This document shows positions 6,948 to 14,725 of a stretch of 64,000 bases of DNA, piece by piece (positions within the stretch are counted from its first letter, which is position 1; each line of letters opens with the position of its first letter). The stretch is taken from positions 1 through 64,000 of the forward strand of contig NZ_NOKT01000029.1 in the NCBI RefSeq assembly GCF_002237655.1. The letters run 5' to 3'. The stretch comes from Streptomyces sp. XY006. GTDB lineage: Bacteria; Actinomycetota; Actinomycetes; Streptomycetales; Streptomycetaceae. Both the position numbers and the translations under genes were made by a program. The notes below the pieces were generated by a model. It made no database searches. It was not told the origin of the DNA and worked only from the letters and a program-made list of their open reading frames with translations.

Positions 6948-8585
6948 CTACTGCCGGCCGGCGCGTGCGGTCAGACGGCCCATGCGGGCGCGAGCCGACT
7001 CCAGCTCCTCGATCTCCTCGGCGGCGGGCCCGCCTTCTGAGGCCAGCTCGGTCCACAGGCCGACCAGGCCGCGCCCCAGCTCCAGCCCGAGGGCCGGATC
7101 GCGCACGGCACGCCAGGCGGTGGCCGCGCTGCGCACGTTGCCGTAGGCGCCCTCGGCGTCACCGGCGCGGCGGCGGGCACCGGCCAGGTCGAGCGAGAGG
7201 TGGAAGGCGCGGAGTGGGTCACCGGCCAAGTAGGCGATGTAGGCGGTCAGTTCGCGCAGCCGGAGCACCTCCGGGTGCTCCGGTCCCAGCGTCGCCGAGG
7301 CGTGTGCGACGGTCTGGTCCGCCAGCTCGGCCGCCGCGTCGATCCGGCCCTCCTTCACGGCCTCGTTGATCCGCGCGACCGGCTCCGCGAGGAGCGCGGG
7401 TGCGGCGGAGTCGCCCGGGGCGCCGAGGGGTTCGTCCCCGAGCACGGCCTCCGCGACGGCGTCGAAGCCGCGGGCGGGGGTGGGCTTGGGGTCGGGATCG
7501 GCGGCGAGCAGCGCGGCATCCGGAACCGGTTCGGACCGCACCCCGGCCCCACTCCCGGGAACCGGCAAGGGCCGCGCGTCCACGGGCGGGTGACCGGCCT
7601 CGGATCCCGGGAGCGGCCGCGCGTCCACGGGCGGGTGACCGGCCTCGGGCCCCGGGAGCGGCCGCGCGTCCACGGGCGGGTGACCGGCCTCGGGCCCCGG
7701 GAGCGGCCGCGCGTCCATGGGCGGTGGCGGGCCGAAGGCGCCGGTGGGCGGTGCGACGGTGCCAGGTGGCGTGGGCGCGTTGTGCGGCGTGGCCGGGGGC
7801 GCGTCCTGCGGGGTGGGCTCCTGAACGGCGCGTAGTTCGAACGTCGGTACGGGCTCGTCCGCCGGCTGCGGCTCGGGCACCGCCCGCAGCGGGAACGTCG
7901 GGGTCGTGCCGCGCGCCGGTTCCGGTACGGGACGCAGGACGTGCGTGGCCCGATCCCCCTCGGGCCGCTCCGGCCCGGCCGGGACCGGGGGCGCTGTCTC
8001 GGCACGCTCCTGGCGCGAGGGCTCGTCGAAGGCCGGACGGGACGACTCGGCGGTGGCTCCCGCGTGCACCGGCCCCGCGGGAGGCATCGGCACCGGGCCG
8101 GCAGGGGGCATCGGCACCGGCCCCGCGGGAGGCGTCGCCACCGGCCCCGCCGAAGGCACCTGCGCCGGTCCTGCCGAGGGCACCTGCGCATCCCCCGCCG
8201 GAGGCACCTGCGGCGATCCGGCCGGAGGCGTGTGCACCGGTCCCGCCGGAGGCGTGCGCAGTGGCTCGGACGTGAAGTGGCTGGAGCCGTCCACGTCGAC
8301 CCGGAGCGGGACGACGTAGCCGATCCGTTCGTCGTGCACCGTGGCGAGGACGGGATGGCCCGTGGCCAGGGCGATGTGGTGGAGACGGCCGAGCACGGCC
8401 TGCTGGATCTCCTCGCCGGGGGCCGCGAAGACACGGACACCGCCGACCGAGGCGCCCTCCGGGGTCCCGCCCGTCCCCGTGTCCGTCCCGGGCCCGGGGA
8501 CGTGGACGTCGATCGGCGCCGCCGGGCTCGCCGCGTGTGCGGCCTGCTTCTGTTCCCGCTTCTTCTCGCGGCTGAGTCGCGACAT
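6948..8585 (-). CDS. Proline-rich, TPR-containing protein of unknown function
   Basis: A 545-residue protein in three parts. Residues 1-95 are a basic leader (MSRLSREKKREQKQAA) plus a small mixed alpha/beta segment with 'HPVLATVHDERIGYVVPL'. Residues 95-370 are low complexity, rich in Pro and built from in-frame tandem repeats (PPAGPV units, then DARPLPG units). Residues 385-540 form helical repeats like TPRs ('VAHASATLGPEHPEVLRLRE', a phrase common in TPR-12 proteins). There is no signal peptide or membrane span, so it is probably a cytoplasmic scaffold. It ends 13 bases from the convergent aminopeptidase. I do not recognise a function. Confidence 0.75.
   Translation of the reverse strand: MSRLSREKKREQKQAAHAASPAAPIDVHVPGPGTDTGTGGTPEGASVGGVRVFAAPGEEIQQAVLGRLHHIALATGHPVLATVHDERIGYVVPLRVDVDGSSHFTSEPLRTPPAGPVHTPPAGSPQVPPAGDAQVPSAGPAQVPSAGPVATPPAGPVPMPPAGPVPMPPAGPVHAGATAESSRPAFDEPSRQERAETAPPVPAGPERPEGDRATHVLRPVPEPARGTTPTFPLRAVPEPQPADEPVPTFELRAVQEPTPQDAPPATPHNAPTPPGTVAPPTGAFGPPPPMDARPLPGPEAGHPPVDARPLPGPEAGHPPVDARPLPGSEAGHPPVDARPLPVPGSGAGVRSEPVPDAALLAADPDPKPTPARGFDAVAEAVLGDEPLGAPGDSAAPALLAEPVARINEAVKEGRIDAAAELADQTVAHASATLGPEHPEVLRLRELTAYIAYLAGDPLRAFHLSLDLAGARRRAGDAEGAYGNVRSAATAWRAVRDPALGLELGRGLVGLWTELASEGGPAAEEIEELESARARMGRLTARAGRQ
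7571..7725. repeat. 45-bp coding minisatellite
   Basis: Copies start at 7571, 7616, 7661 and 7706; the first three are nearly identical and the last diverges after about 20 bases. The 45-bp unit (15 codons) encodes the DARPLPG..AGHPPV unit of the TPR protein, so copy-number changes keep the frame. Confidence 0.95.
8068..8270. repeat. 24-bp degenerate coding repeats
   Basis: About eight degenerate 24-bp units around a CCCGCCGGAGGC core encode the PPAGPV-type octapeptides of the same proline-rich region. Units vary more than the 45-bp array, so this looks like an older expansion. Confidence 0.85.
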
Positions 8586-8744
8586 CGTCCCCTCACTGGG
8601 CGTCGTACACCTAGTGTCGAGTGTGTCCGCTCGGCCTCGTTTCTCACGTCACCGGGGTGTCACAGGCTCGTCCCAAGCCCCGTGCGCCCGGAATGGGGCG
8701 TTCCGCAGGGCATGAGGGCCGGGTGCGCGAGGGAGGAGAAGGGC

Positions 8745-9248
8745 ATGCACACAGGCATGCGACAGGGACCGGAGATCTGGCTCCGGCCCCCGGTGACGGG
8801 CACGGATCCCGGCAGTGCGGAACCCGCGCACGACCGTGCCGCGGCACGGCGTTTCTCCTGGGTCGGCACGCACGGCGGGGCGGGCGTCTCCACGCTCGCG
8901 GCGGTCTACGGCGGTCATGACAGCGGCCGAGCCTGGCCCGGGGCCGGTGCCCCGCCCTCGGTGCTGCTGGTCGCCCGGACGCACGCGGCCGGTCTGGACA
9001 CGCTCGCCGGCGCGGTGGAGGTCTTCCGGCGCGGCCAGGCGCCCCCGGAGCTGGACCTCGACGCCGTCGTGCTGGTGGCGGACGCCCCCGGCCGGCTGCC
9101 GCGTCCGCTCGCCCAGCGGGTGAAGGCGCTGGAGTCGGTCATCGACGTGTACCGCGTGCCGTGGGTGCCGGCGTGGCGCCTGGGTGAGCTCGGCCGCCCG
9201 CCGCGCGAGACGGAGGCCCTGGCCCGCCTGACGGGAGCGGTGCGCTGA
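8745..9248 (+). CDS. Hypothetical protein with deviant P-loop
   Basis: A 167-residue protein with a ParA/MinD-like N-terminal signature: beta strand 'FSWVGTHGGAGVSTLAAVYG' at residues 34-53, where the usual GKGGVGKST is replaced by a loop without the lysines, then a second strand 'PSVLLVARTHAAGLDTL' and a third 'LDAVVLVADAPGRLP'. This is the start of a deviant Walker-A ATPase fold but it is shorter than the family and probably does not hydrolyse ATP normally. ATG 8745 has a GGGAGGAGAAGG site. It overlaps the amidase that follows by 4 bases. Similar short proteins occur in actinobacteria without known function. Confidence 0.75.
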   Translation: MHTGMRQGPEIWLRPPVTGTDPGSAEPAHDRAAARRFSWVGTHGGAGVSTLAAVYGGHDSGRAWPGAGAPPSVLLVARTHAAGLDTLAGAVEVFRRGQAPPELDLDAVVLVADAPGRLPRPLAQRVKALESVIDVYRVPWVPAWRLGELGRPPRETEALARLTGAVR

Positions 9249-10612
9249 CGGCCGTAGGGCTGTCGGCCGGGGACATCGCCGCGGGCGTCCGCGCCCGGGA
9301 ACTGCGCGCGGTCGACGTCGTCGCGGCGGCGCTGGAACGCATCGACCGGGCCGACCCGGAGCTGTGCGCGTTCGTCGAGGTATGGCACGAGGAGGCCCTG
9401 CGCCGCGCGGCGGAGGTGGACGCGCGCCTGGACGCGGCCGGGGCCGACGACTCCGATGGGGGCCGGGGCCTGCGGAACGTGGGCGGGGCCGACGACTCCG
9501 ACCGGGCCGGGACGCTGCCGGACGCGGCCGGCGCCGACCAGGGCAGGACACTGCCGGACACGGCCGGCACCGACCGCTCCAACCAGGGCAGGGCGCTACC
9601 GTCCGCGGCCGGGGCCGATCGCTCCGGCCAGGGCCGGGCGCTGGTGTTGGCCGGTGTGCCGGTTGCTGTGAAGGGGCGGTACGGGCTGCGCGCGGTGGGT
9701 CCGCTGTTGGCCGCCGGGGCCGTCGCCGTCGGGGCCACCTCGGTGCCCGGGCCGGGGACGCCGTGGCAGACCTGGGGGCTCGGGGCCCGGGGCCGGACCG
9801 TCAACCCCTGGCGGGCCGACCGGACGCCGGGCGGCTCGTCGGCCGGGGCCGCGGTCGCCGTGGCGGCCGGGCTGGTGCCGCTGGCGACCGGCGGCGACGG
9901 GGCCGGGTCGGTGCGCATTCCGGCGGCCTGGTGCGGGGTGCTCGGGCTGAAGACCACGAACGGACGGCTCCCCTCCACCGACCGCACGGGCCTGGCCGCA
10001 CCCGGCGTCCTCGCCCACTCCGCGTCGGACGCGGCGGCGTGGTGGCAGGCGGTGTCGGGTGAGCCCCCGGCCGCCCGTCCGGCCCTCCCCCTCACCGCCG
10101 TCTGGTCGCCCGACCTCGGTTTCGCCGGGCCGGACCCGGAGCCCGTCGCGCTGGCCCGGGCGATGGCCGAGCGGCTCGCGGCGGCGGGTGTCGTACGGCT
10201 CGTGCGACCGCGGGAGGCGTTGCGGCTTCTGGACCCCGGGCCCGCGTGGCTCGCCCTGCGCGCGGCCGGTGCCGGCCCGGCCGGGAGCGCGTCGGAACCC
10301 GGGCCCGGCCTCGCCGCCGCTCACCGGATCCGGGCCGGCAACGACCGGCGGCTGGCCGGGCTGTTCACCGAGGTCTCCCTGCTGCTGACGCCGACGGCCC
10401 CGACCGCCCCGCACGGCCACGAGGGGCCGGGTGACCGCTACTCCACCTCGCTGACCTGGGCGTTCAACCTCAGCGGACACCCGGCGCTGAGCCTGCCCGC
10501 CGGCTTCGGCCGCGACGGCTGCCCGGCCGGACTCCAGCTCGTGGCCCCGCACGGGCAGGACGCGCTGCTGCCGGCCGTCGCACGGGAGGCGGAGCGGCGC
10601 CTCGGCGACTGA
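9245..10612 (+). CDS. Amidase-signature protein, apparent CTG start
   Basis: An amidase-signature serine hydrolase of 455 residues when started at CTG 9245. The catalytic triad is present: Lys in 'GVPVAVKG', cis-Ser in 'TPGGSSAG', and nucleophile Ser in 'GAGSVRIPA'. The family N-terminus (LSAGDIAAGVRARELRAVDV) is in frame upstream of the first ATG/GTG (GTG 9416), and no ATG, GTG or TTG exists between the in-frame stop ending at 9184 and 9416. CTG 9245 overlaps the upstream stop as CTGA and has GGGAG 7 bases before it. Two oddities are visible: a low-complexity insert (residues 60-135) built of tandem repeats, and a segment between Lys and cis-Ser about 25 residues shorter than usual. Substrate unknown. 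Confidence 0.8.
   Translation: MTAVGLSAGDIAAGVRARELRAVDVVAAALERIDRADPELCAFVEVWHEEALRRAAEVDARLDAAGADDSDGGRGLRNVGGADDSDRAGTLPDAAGADQGRTLPDTAGTDRSNQGRALPSAAGADRSGQGRALVLAGVPVAVKGRYGLRAVGPLLAAGAVAVGATSVPGPGTPWQTWGLGARGRTVNPWRADRTPGGSSAGAAVAVAAGLVPLATGGDGAGSVRIPAAWCGVLGLKTTNGRLPSTDRTGLAAPGVLAHSASDAAAWWQAVSGEPPAARPALPLTAVWSPDLGFAGPDPEPVALARAMAERLAAAGVVRLVRPREALRLLDPGPAWLALRAAGAGPAGSASEPGPGLAAAHRIRAGNDRRLAGLFTEVSLLLTPTAPTAPHGHEGPGDRYSTSLTWAFNLSGHPALSLPAGFGRDGCPAGLQLVAPHGQDALLPAVAREAERRLGD
9431..9650. repeat. Degenerate 30-48 bp coding repeats in the amidase
   Basis: Repeated units around GACGCGGCCGG..GCCGA and GGGC(A/C)GG.CGCT encode variants of 'LPDTAGTDRSNQGRA'. At least five imperfect copies sit between the conserved amidase N-terminus and its Lys motif, where the family has only a short helix-loop. 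Confidence 0.8.
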
Positions 10613-10661
10613 CGGATCCTCTCCCCCCGGGGACCCGTGCAGGCACCCTTGGCAGATTTAC

Positions 10662-10692
10662 TTGCGCGCGCATATGATGCATGCGCGCATAA
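10662..10692. promoter_or_regulatory. Double GCGCGCAT palindrome before FMN reductase
   Basis: GCGCGCAT (10666-10673) and ATGCGCGC (10681-10688) form an 8-bp inverted repeat separated by 7 bases; each arm is itself nearly palindromic. It sits 34 bases upstream of the FMN reductase start in a locally AT-richer patch (CATAATT follows). The symmetry suits a MarR- or TetR-type dimer site, but no regulator gene is adjacent. Confidence 0.5.
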
Positions 10693-10725
10693 TTGCTGTG
10701 CGCCGAGTATTCAAAGGGGACCGCC

Positions 10726-11322
10726 ATGACCCGCCGCTTCCTTTTCGTCCTGGGCAGCGCCCGCGCCGACGGCAACACCGAACTGCTGGCCCGCCGGGCC
10801 GCCGAGCAGCTGCCGCCGGGCGTCGAACAGCAGTGGATCGACCTCACCGAGCACCCGCTCCCCGACTTCGAGGACCTGCGGCACGACAGCGACCACGCCC
10901 GCCCGACCGAGGGCAGCACGGCCCTGCTCCTCGACGCCACGCTCGCCGCGACGGACATCGTGATCGCCTCGCCGCTGTACTGGTACTCGGTCTCCGCGCA
11001 GACCAAGCGCTACCTGGACCACTGGTCAGGCTGGCTGCGCACGCCCGGCCTCGACTTCAAGGACACCCTGGCCGGACGCACCCTGTGGGGCGTCACCGCC
11101 CTGGCGCACGAGGAGGAGGTCGTCGCCGACCCGCTGATCGGCACGCTCAGCAACTCCGCGGCCTACATGGGCATGCGCTTCGGCGGGGTGCTGCTCGGCA
11201 ACGGCAGCAAGCCCGGGGACGTGCTGAACGACACCGGGGCCCTGGCCCGGGCCAAGACCTTCTTCGCGCAGGAGGCCCCGCTCGCCCGGTTCCTGTACGA
11301 CGCCGAGGTCCAACCCGCCTAG
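10726..11322 (+). CDS. NAD(P)H-dependent FMN reductase-like flavodoxin-fold protein
   Basis: A 198-residue flavodoxin-like oxidoreductase of the NADPH-dependent FMN reductase family. The N-terminal phosphate loop 'LGSARADGNTELLARRAA' and the flavin-contact region 'IVIASPLYWYSVSAQTKRYLDHW' are typical. Such proteins reduce flavins, quinones or azo/nitro compounds in the cytosol. The ATG at 10726 follows AAAGGGGA; an in-frame upstream start at 10693 lacks a site and overlaps the palindrome. The stop TAG shares CTAG with the stop of the convergent ABC permease. Confidence 0.88.
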   Translation: MTRRFLFVLGSARADGNTELLARRAAEQLPPGVEQQWIDLTEHPLPDFEDLRHDSDHARPTEGSTALLLDATLAATDIVIASPLYWYSVSAQTKRYLDHWSGWLRTPGLDFKDTLAGRTLWGVTALAHEEEVVADPLIGTLSNSAAYMGMRFGGVLLGNGSKPGDVLNDTGALARAKTFFAQEAPLARFLYDAEVQPA

Positions 11323-12197
11323 GCCGTGATGTCCTTCGTCGTGAAGCGCGCCCAGGCCGCCGTGCCGAACACCGCCGCGTACAGGGCCTGCAGCCCGAGG
11401 TTCTTCCTCAGCTCGTCCCAGTACACCGGCTCGCGCATGAGGTCGGCGAAGGACAGCCAGTAGTGCGAGAAGAGGTACGGCTGGAGGGCGTGCAGTTGCG
11501 GGATCTGGTCGAGGATCTGGACCGTGATCAGCAGGCCCACCGTCGTCGCCATCGCCGCGATGCCGCTGTTGGTCAGCGTCGACACGAACAGGCCGAGGGC
11601 GGCGACACCGGTCAGTGACGCAGCGACGGCCAGGGCGATCAGCAGGGCTCTGCCCAGGCCCTCGGCGAAGCCGATCCGCGTACCGGAGATGGTCGTCAGG
11701 TCGCCGAGCGGGAAGAGCAGCGCGCCGACCGCCAGGGCCGAGACGGCGACCACCAGCGTGGCCGCCAGGCAGAACAGGACGACCGTCGCGTACTTGGTGA
11801 GCAGCAGGCGCGTGCGGCCGGCCGGGGCGACCAGGAGGTAGCGCAGCGTGCCGGCGCCGGCCTCGCCCGCGATCGCGTCGCCCGCGACGACACCGACCGC
11901 CATCGGCAGGAAGAACGGCAGGGTCGCGGCCAGGGCGGTGAAGACCAGGAACAGGCCGTTGTTGGTGATCTGCGCGATGAACGCCGGCCCTTCGCCGCCC
12001 CCGCCGCCGGGCGGGGAACCGTCGCCCGTCTCGATCCTGACGGCGATGCCGACCAGGATCGGCACACCCGCCAGGACCGCCAGCAGCGCGAGGGTGCGCC
12101 AGCGGCGGAAGGTGGTGGTGAGCTCGTTGCGCAGCAGCCCGAGGGTCCACCACGGGCTCACCGGCCTTACGGTCGGCGCCGCTTCAGCCCGCGACAT
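11319..12197 (-). CDS. ABC-2 type transporter permease
   Basis: A 292-residue permease with six predicted membrane helices and a long extracellular loop between TM1 and TM2 (a Gly-rich stretch followed by 'AFIAQITNNGLFLV'). The 'GDAIAGEAGAGTLRYLLVAPAGR' segment (broken here by wording of 23 residues only in position: residues 105-127) is the conserved cytoplasmic coupling region of ABC-2 exporters. It overlaps the ATPase gene by 14 bases and acts with it. The exported molecule is unknown; a LolA-like protein encoded upstream suggests a lipid or envelope link. Confidence 0.9.
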   Translation of the reverse strand: MSRAEAAPTVRPVSPWWTLGLLRNELTTTFRRWRTLALLAVLAGVPILVGIAVRIETGDGSPPGGGGGEGPAFIAQITNNGLFLVFTALAATLPFFLPMAVGVVAGDAIAGEAGAGTLRYLLVAPAGRTRLLLTKYATVVLFCLAATLVVAVSALAVGALLFPLGDLTTISGTRIGFAEGLGRALLIALAVAASLTGVAALGLFVSTLTNSGIAAMATTVGLLITVQILDQIPQLHALQPYLFSHYWLSFADLMREPVYWDELRKNLGLQALYAAVFGTAAWARFTTKDITA

Positions 12198-13167
12198 CGA
12201 AGCCCTCCCCGGTCAGCGCCACGAACGCGTCCTCCAGTGAGGCCCGTTCCACCGTGAAGCCGCGCACCCGCACTCCGGCCGCGACCAGCGCGGCGTTCAC
12301 CTCGGCCAGGTCGCGGTCGGGGACCTCGCCGGTCACCCGGTCGCCGGTGACGGCGAGATCGCCCACGCCCTGTTCCTTCAGGACGCGGGCGGCCTCCGCC
12401 GGGTCCGGTGTGGTCACCACGAGCCGGCCGCGCGCCCCGGCGGCCAGATCGGCGACCGGCCCCTGGGTGAGGAGCCGGCCCTGGGCCATCACGGCCGCGT
12501 GCGTGCAGACCTGCTCGATCTCGTCGAGGAGGTGCGAGGAGAGGAAGACGGTCGTGCCGTCCGAGGCGAGTTCGCGGATCAGCGTGCGGATCTCGCGCAT
12601 GCCCTGCGGGTCCAGGCCGTTGGTCGGCTCGTCGAGGACCAGCAGCCGGCGCGGCTGGAGCAGGGCGGCGGCGAGGCCCAGGCGCTGTTTCATGCCGAGC
12701 GAGTACGCCTTGGCCTTCTTGCCCGCAGCGGCCGTCAGCCCCACCCGGTCCAGGGCGGCGGCGACCCGGGCCCGCCGGGTGCGCGGATCGGCGGCCGGGT
12801 CGGCGCAGTCGTGGCGCAGGAGGTTGTCGCGGCCGGAGAGGAAGCCGTAGAGGGCCGGGCCCTCGATGAGGGCGCCGACGTGCGGGAGCACGGCGCGGGT
12901 GGCCCCGGGCATGGGCCGCCCGAGGATCCGCGCCGTGCCGGAGGTGGGCTCGATCAGGCCCATCAGCATGCGGATGGTGGTGGTCTTGCCGGAGCCGTTG
13001 GGGCCGAGGAAGCCGAAGACGCTGCCCGCCGGGACGGTCAGGTCCAGACCGTCGACGGCGAGCTGTCCGCCGCGGTAGCGCTTGGTGAGCGCGCGGGTGG
13101 CGATGACCGGTTCCCCGGCCTCGCGCTCGCCCGGCTGCTCCGGCTCCGTGGCGGACGGTTCGCCCAT
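12184..13167 (-). CDS. ABC exporter ATP-binding protein
   Basis: A 327-residue ATPase of the CcmA/DrrA type. Walker A 'GPNGSGKT', signature 'YSLGMKQRLGLA', Walker B 'LLVLDEPTNGLD' and a C-terminal accessory domain typical of drug/antibiotic exporters are all present. ATG 13167 has GAGGGAG just upstream. An alternative GTG at 13224 overlaps the preceding stop as GTGA but has a poor ribosome site; it would add 19 residues. It forms an operon with the permease at 11319 and the LolA-like protein at 13221. Confidence 0.92.
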   Translation of the reverse strand: MGEPSATEPEQPGEREAGEPVIATRALTKRYRGGQLAVDGLDLTVPAGSVFGFLGPNGSGKTTTIRMLMGLIEPTSGTARILGRPMPGATRAVLPHVGALIEGPALYGFLSGRDNLLRHDCADPAADPRTRRARVAAALDRVGLTAAAGKKAKAYSLGMKQRLGLAAALLQPRRLLVLDEPTNGLDPQGMREIRTLIRELASDGTTVFLSSHLLDEIEQVCTHAAVMAQGRLLTQGPVADLAAGARGRLVVTTPDPAEAARVLKEQGVGDLAVTGDRVTGEVPDRDLAEVNAALVAAGVRVRGFTVERASLEDAFVALTGEGFDVAG

Positions 13168-13220
13168 CGGCTCCCTCGTTCTCTCGGCGTCCCGCGTGGG
13201 GCCCGCGCCCCGCGGGGGGC

Positions 13221-14471
13221 TCACTTCCCGGCGTCGGCCGCCTTCACGAGCGCGTCCTTGGTGACGGCGCCGACGTAGACCTTGCCGTCGTCGGTGACCA
13301 GGGCGTTGATCAGGCGGGTCGAGAAGACCGTGCCCGAGCCGAACTTGCCGGTGACCTTGTCGCCGAGCGAGTCGAGGAAGCCGCCGAACTGGCCGGCCGC
13401 CTCGCCCGAGGGCACGCCCTCGCCGCCGGTGTCGAAGGTGGCGATGGCGTTCCAGCCCTCGCCGATGGTCTTCATGCCGTCGGGGCCCTCGCCGAGGTCC
13501 TTCCCGGCTTCGGGCGCGTGCCGGCGGGCCTCGCCCTTGCCGGCCTTGTCGAAGTCCTTGCCGAAGTCCTTGCCGAAGTCCTTGCCAGCGTCCTTCTCCT
13601 CGGTGACCTTCGCGCCCTTGGGCGGGGTGAAGTCGAAGGTCGAGGCGGCCGGCCGGGCGAAGCTGACCTGGGTGAAGCCCACGTCGACGACGGCGGCGCC
13701 GCCGCTCGCCGGGGTGAGGGTGAACTTCAGCGGCGTGCCCGTCTCCGCGTCCACCGCGACGGTGATCGCGCCGACGGTCGAGCCGGACTGCCGGGGCTCG
13801 ACCAGCAGCTTGTAGGCGTCCCGGCCGGCGACCTGGGCGGTGCCGTCCACGGTCACCGAGGTCGTGTCGTCGACGGCCTTCAGGGCCTCCTCGGCGAAGT
13901 CCTTCGGCGTGGCCGGCGGCTGCCGGTCCTTCCCGCGCTCCGGGCTGTCCGAGGCGGTGCCGTGGTAGACCTCGTTGGACTTGCTGTCGTAGGCCCAGAC
14001 GTCCTTGCCGTTGTGGATGAGGCTGTACTCGGCGGCGTTCTCCAGCAGCGACAGCTTCTGCCGGTCGGGGCCGTCGGCGGCGACGCGCAGGGTGTGCGTG
14101 CCGGTGGCCAGTTCGGTGAGCTTGGCCGTCGGGTCGGCGGAGGAGCCGCTCTCGCCCCCGCCCGCGGCGCCGGACATCAGGCCGGACTCCAGGCCGCCGA
14201 GGTTCGGCAGGCCGAGGTCGGTGCTGACCTTCACCGTGCCGGAGAGCTGTTCGACGTCCGACTCGGCGATCTTCTGGATGAGCTGCTGCGCGGTGATCTT
14301 CGGAAGGTCGGGGTCACCGGAGTCGGCGAGCGCGGGGACCAGGCCGATCGTCGCGGCCGCCACCCCCACCACCGTGACCGGGACGACGTACCGCGCGGCC
14401 TTGCGCCGGCGGGAGTGCTGCTCGTCGACCTCCCCGCCGGTCGTGCTGTCGTCGGATGCGTACGGTGCCAT
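13221..14471 (-). CDS. Membrane-anchored LolA-like protein
   Basis: A 416-residue exported protein: basic N-terminus, one membrane helix (VPVTVVGVAAATIGLVPAL, residues 31-49), then a LolA/LppX-like open beta-barrel domain ('QLSGTVKVSTDLGLPNL', 'LSLLENAAEYSLIHNGKDVW', 'EVYHGT', 'VDAETGTPLKFTL'). Such domains bind lipids or lipoproteins. Residues 285-300 contain three KDFG-type repeats (nucleotides 13551-13595). A C-terminal segment ('VFSTRLINALVTDDGKVYVG') is typical of the Streptomyces version. It is the first gene of a set with the ABC pair, so it may hand a lipidic substrate to or from the exporter. That role is inference. Confidence 0.82.
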   Translation of the reverse strand: MAPYASDDSTTGGEVDEQHSRRRKAARYVVPVTVVGVAAATIGLVPALADSGDPDLPKITAQQLIQKIAESDVEQLSGTVKVSTDLGLPNLGGLESGLMSGAAGGGESGSSADPTAKLTELATGTHTLRVAADGPDRQKLSLLENAAEYSLIHNGKDVWAYDSKSNEVYHGTASDSPERGKDRQPPATPKDFAEEALKAVDDTTSVTVDGTAQVAGRDAYKLLVEPRQSGSTVGAITVAVDAETGTPLKFTLTPASGGAAVVDVGFTQVSFARPAASTFDFTPPKGAKVTEEKDAGKDFGKDFGKDFDKAGKGEARRHAPEAGKDLGEGPDGMKTIGEGWNAIATFDTGGEGVPSGEAAGQFGGFLDSLGDKVTGKFGSGTVFSTRLINALVTDDGKVYVGAVTKDALVKAADAGK

Positions 14472-14725
14472 GTGTGCCCTACCTCCGTGGTCGGCGGCGG
14501 CTGTCCGTGTCGTCCACGCACTCTCCCTGAGCCGCCATTCTCACCCGAACAGGTGAGGAGTGGTGTTTTCCGTGGTCTCCATCTGACCAAATCGGCCAGG
14601 GAGATACGTCAGACCCCGGACTCAACTCCGCGTACTGCTGGGGTATGACACGGAGCGGCGGCTTCTCCCCCGACCCGTAGGGGTCGGGGGCGGCGGGCGG
14701 TCAGCCGGCCCGGTGCACTACCGGC

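Noticed and set aside
7571..8270. Repeat arrays that could suggest a CRISPR locus
   Set aside because: Units are contiguous, in frame and without unique spacers; they encode proline-rich repeats.
9416..10612. Amidase starting at GTG 9416
   Set aside because: This start removes the conserved amidase N-terminus that is in frame upstream.
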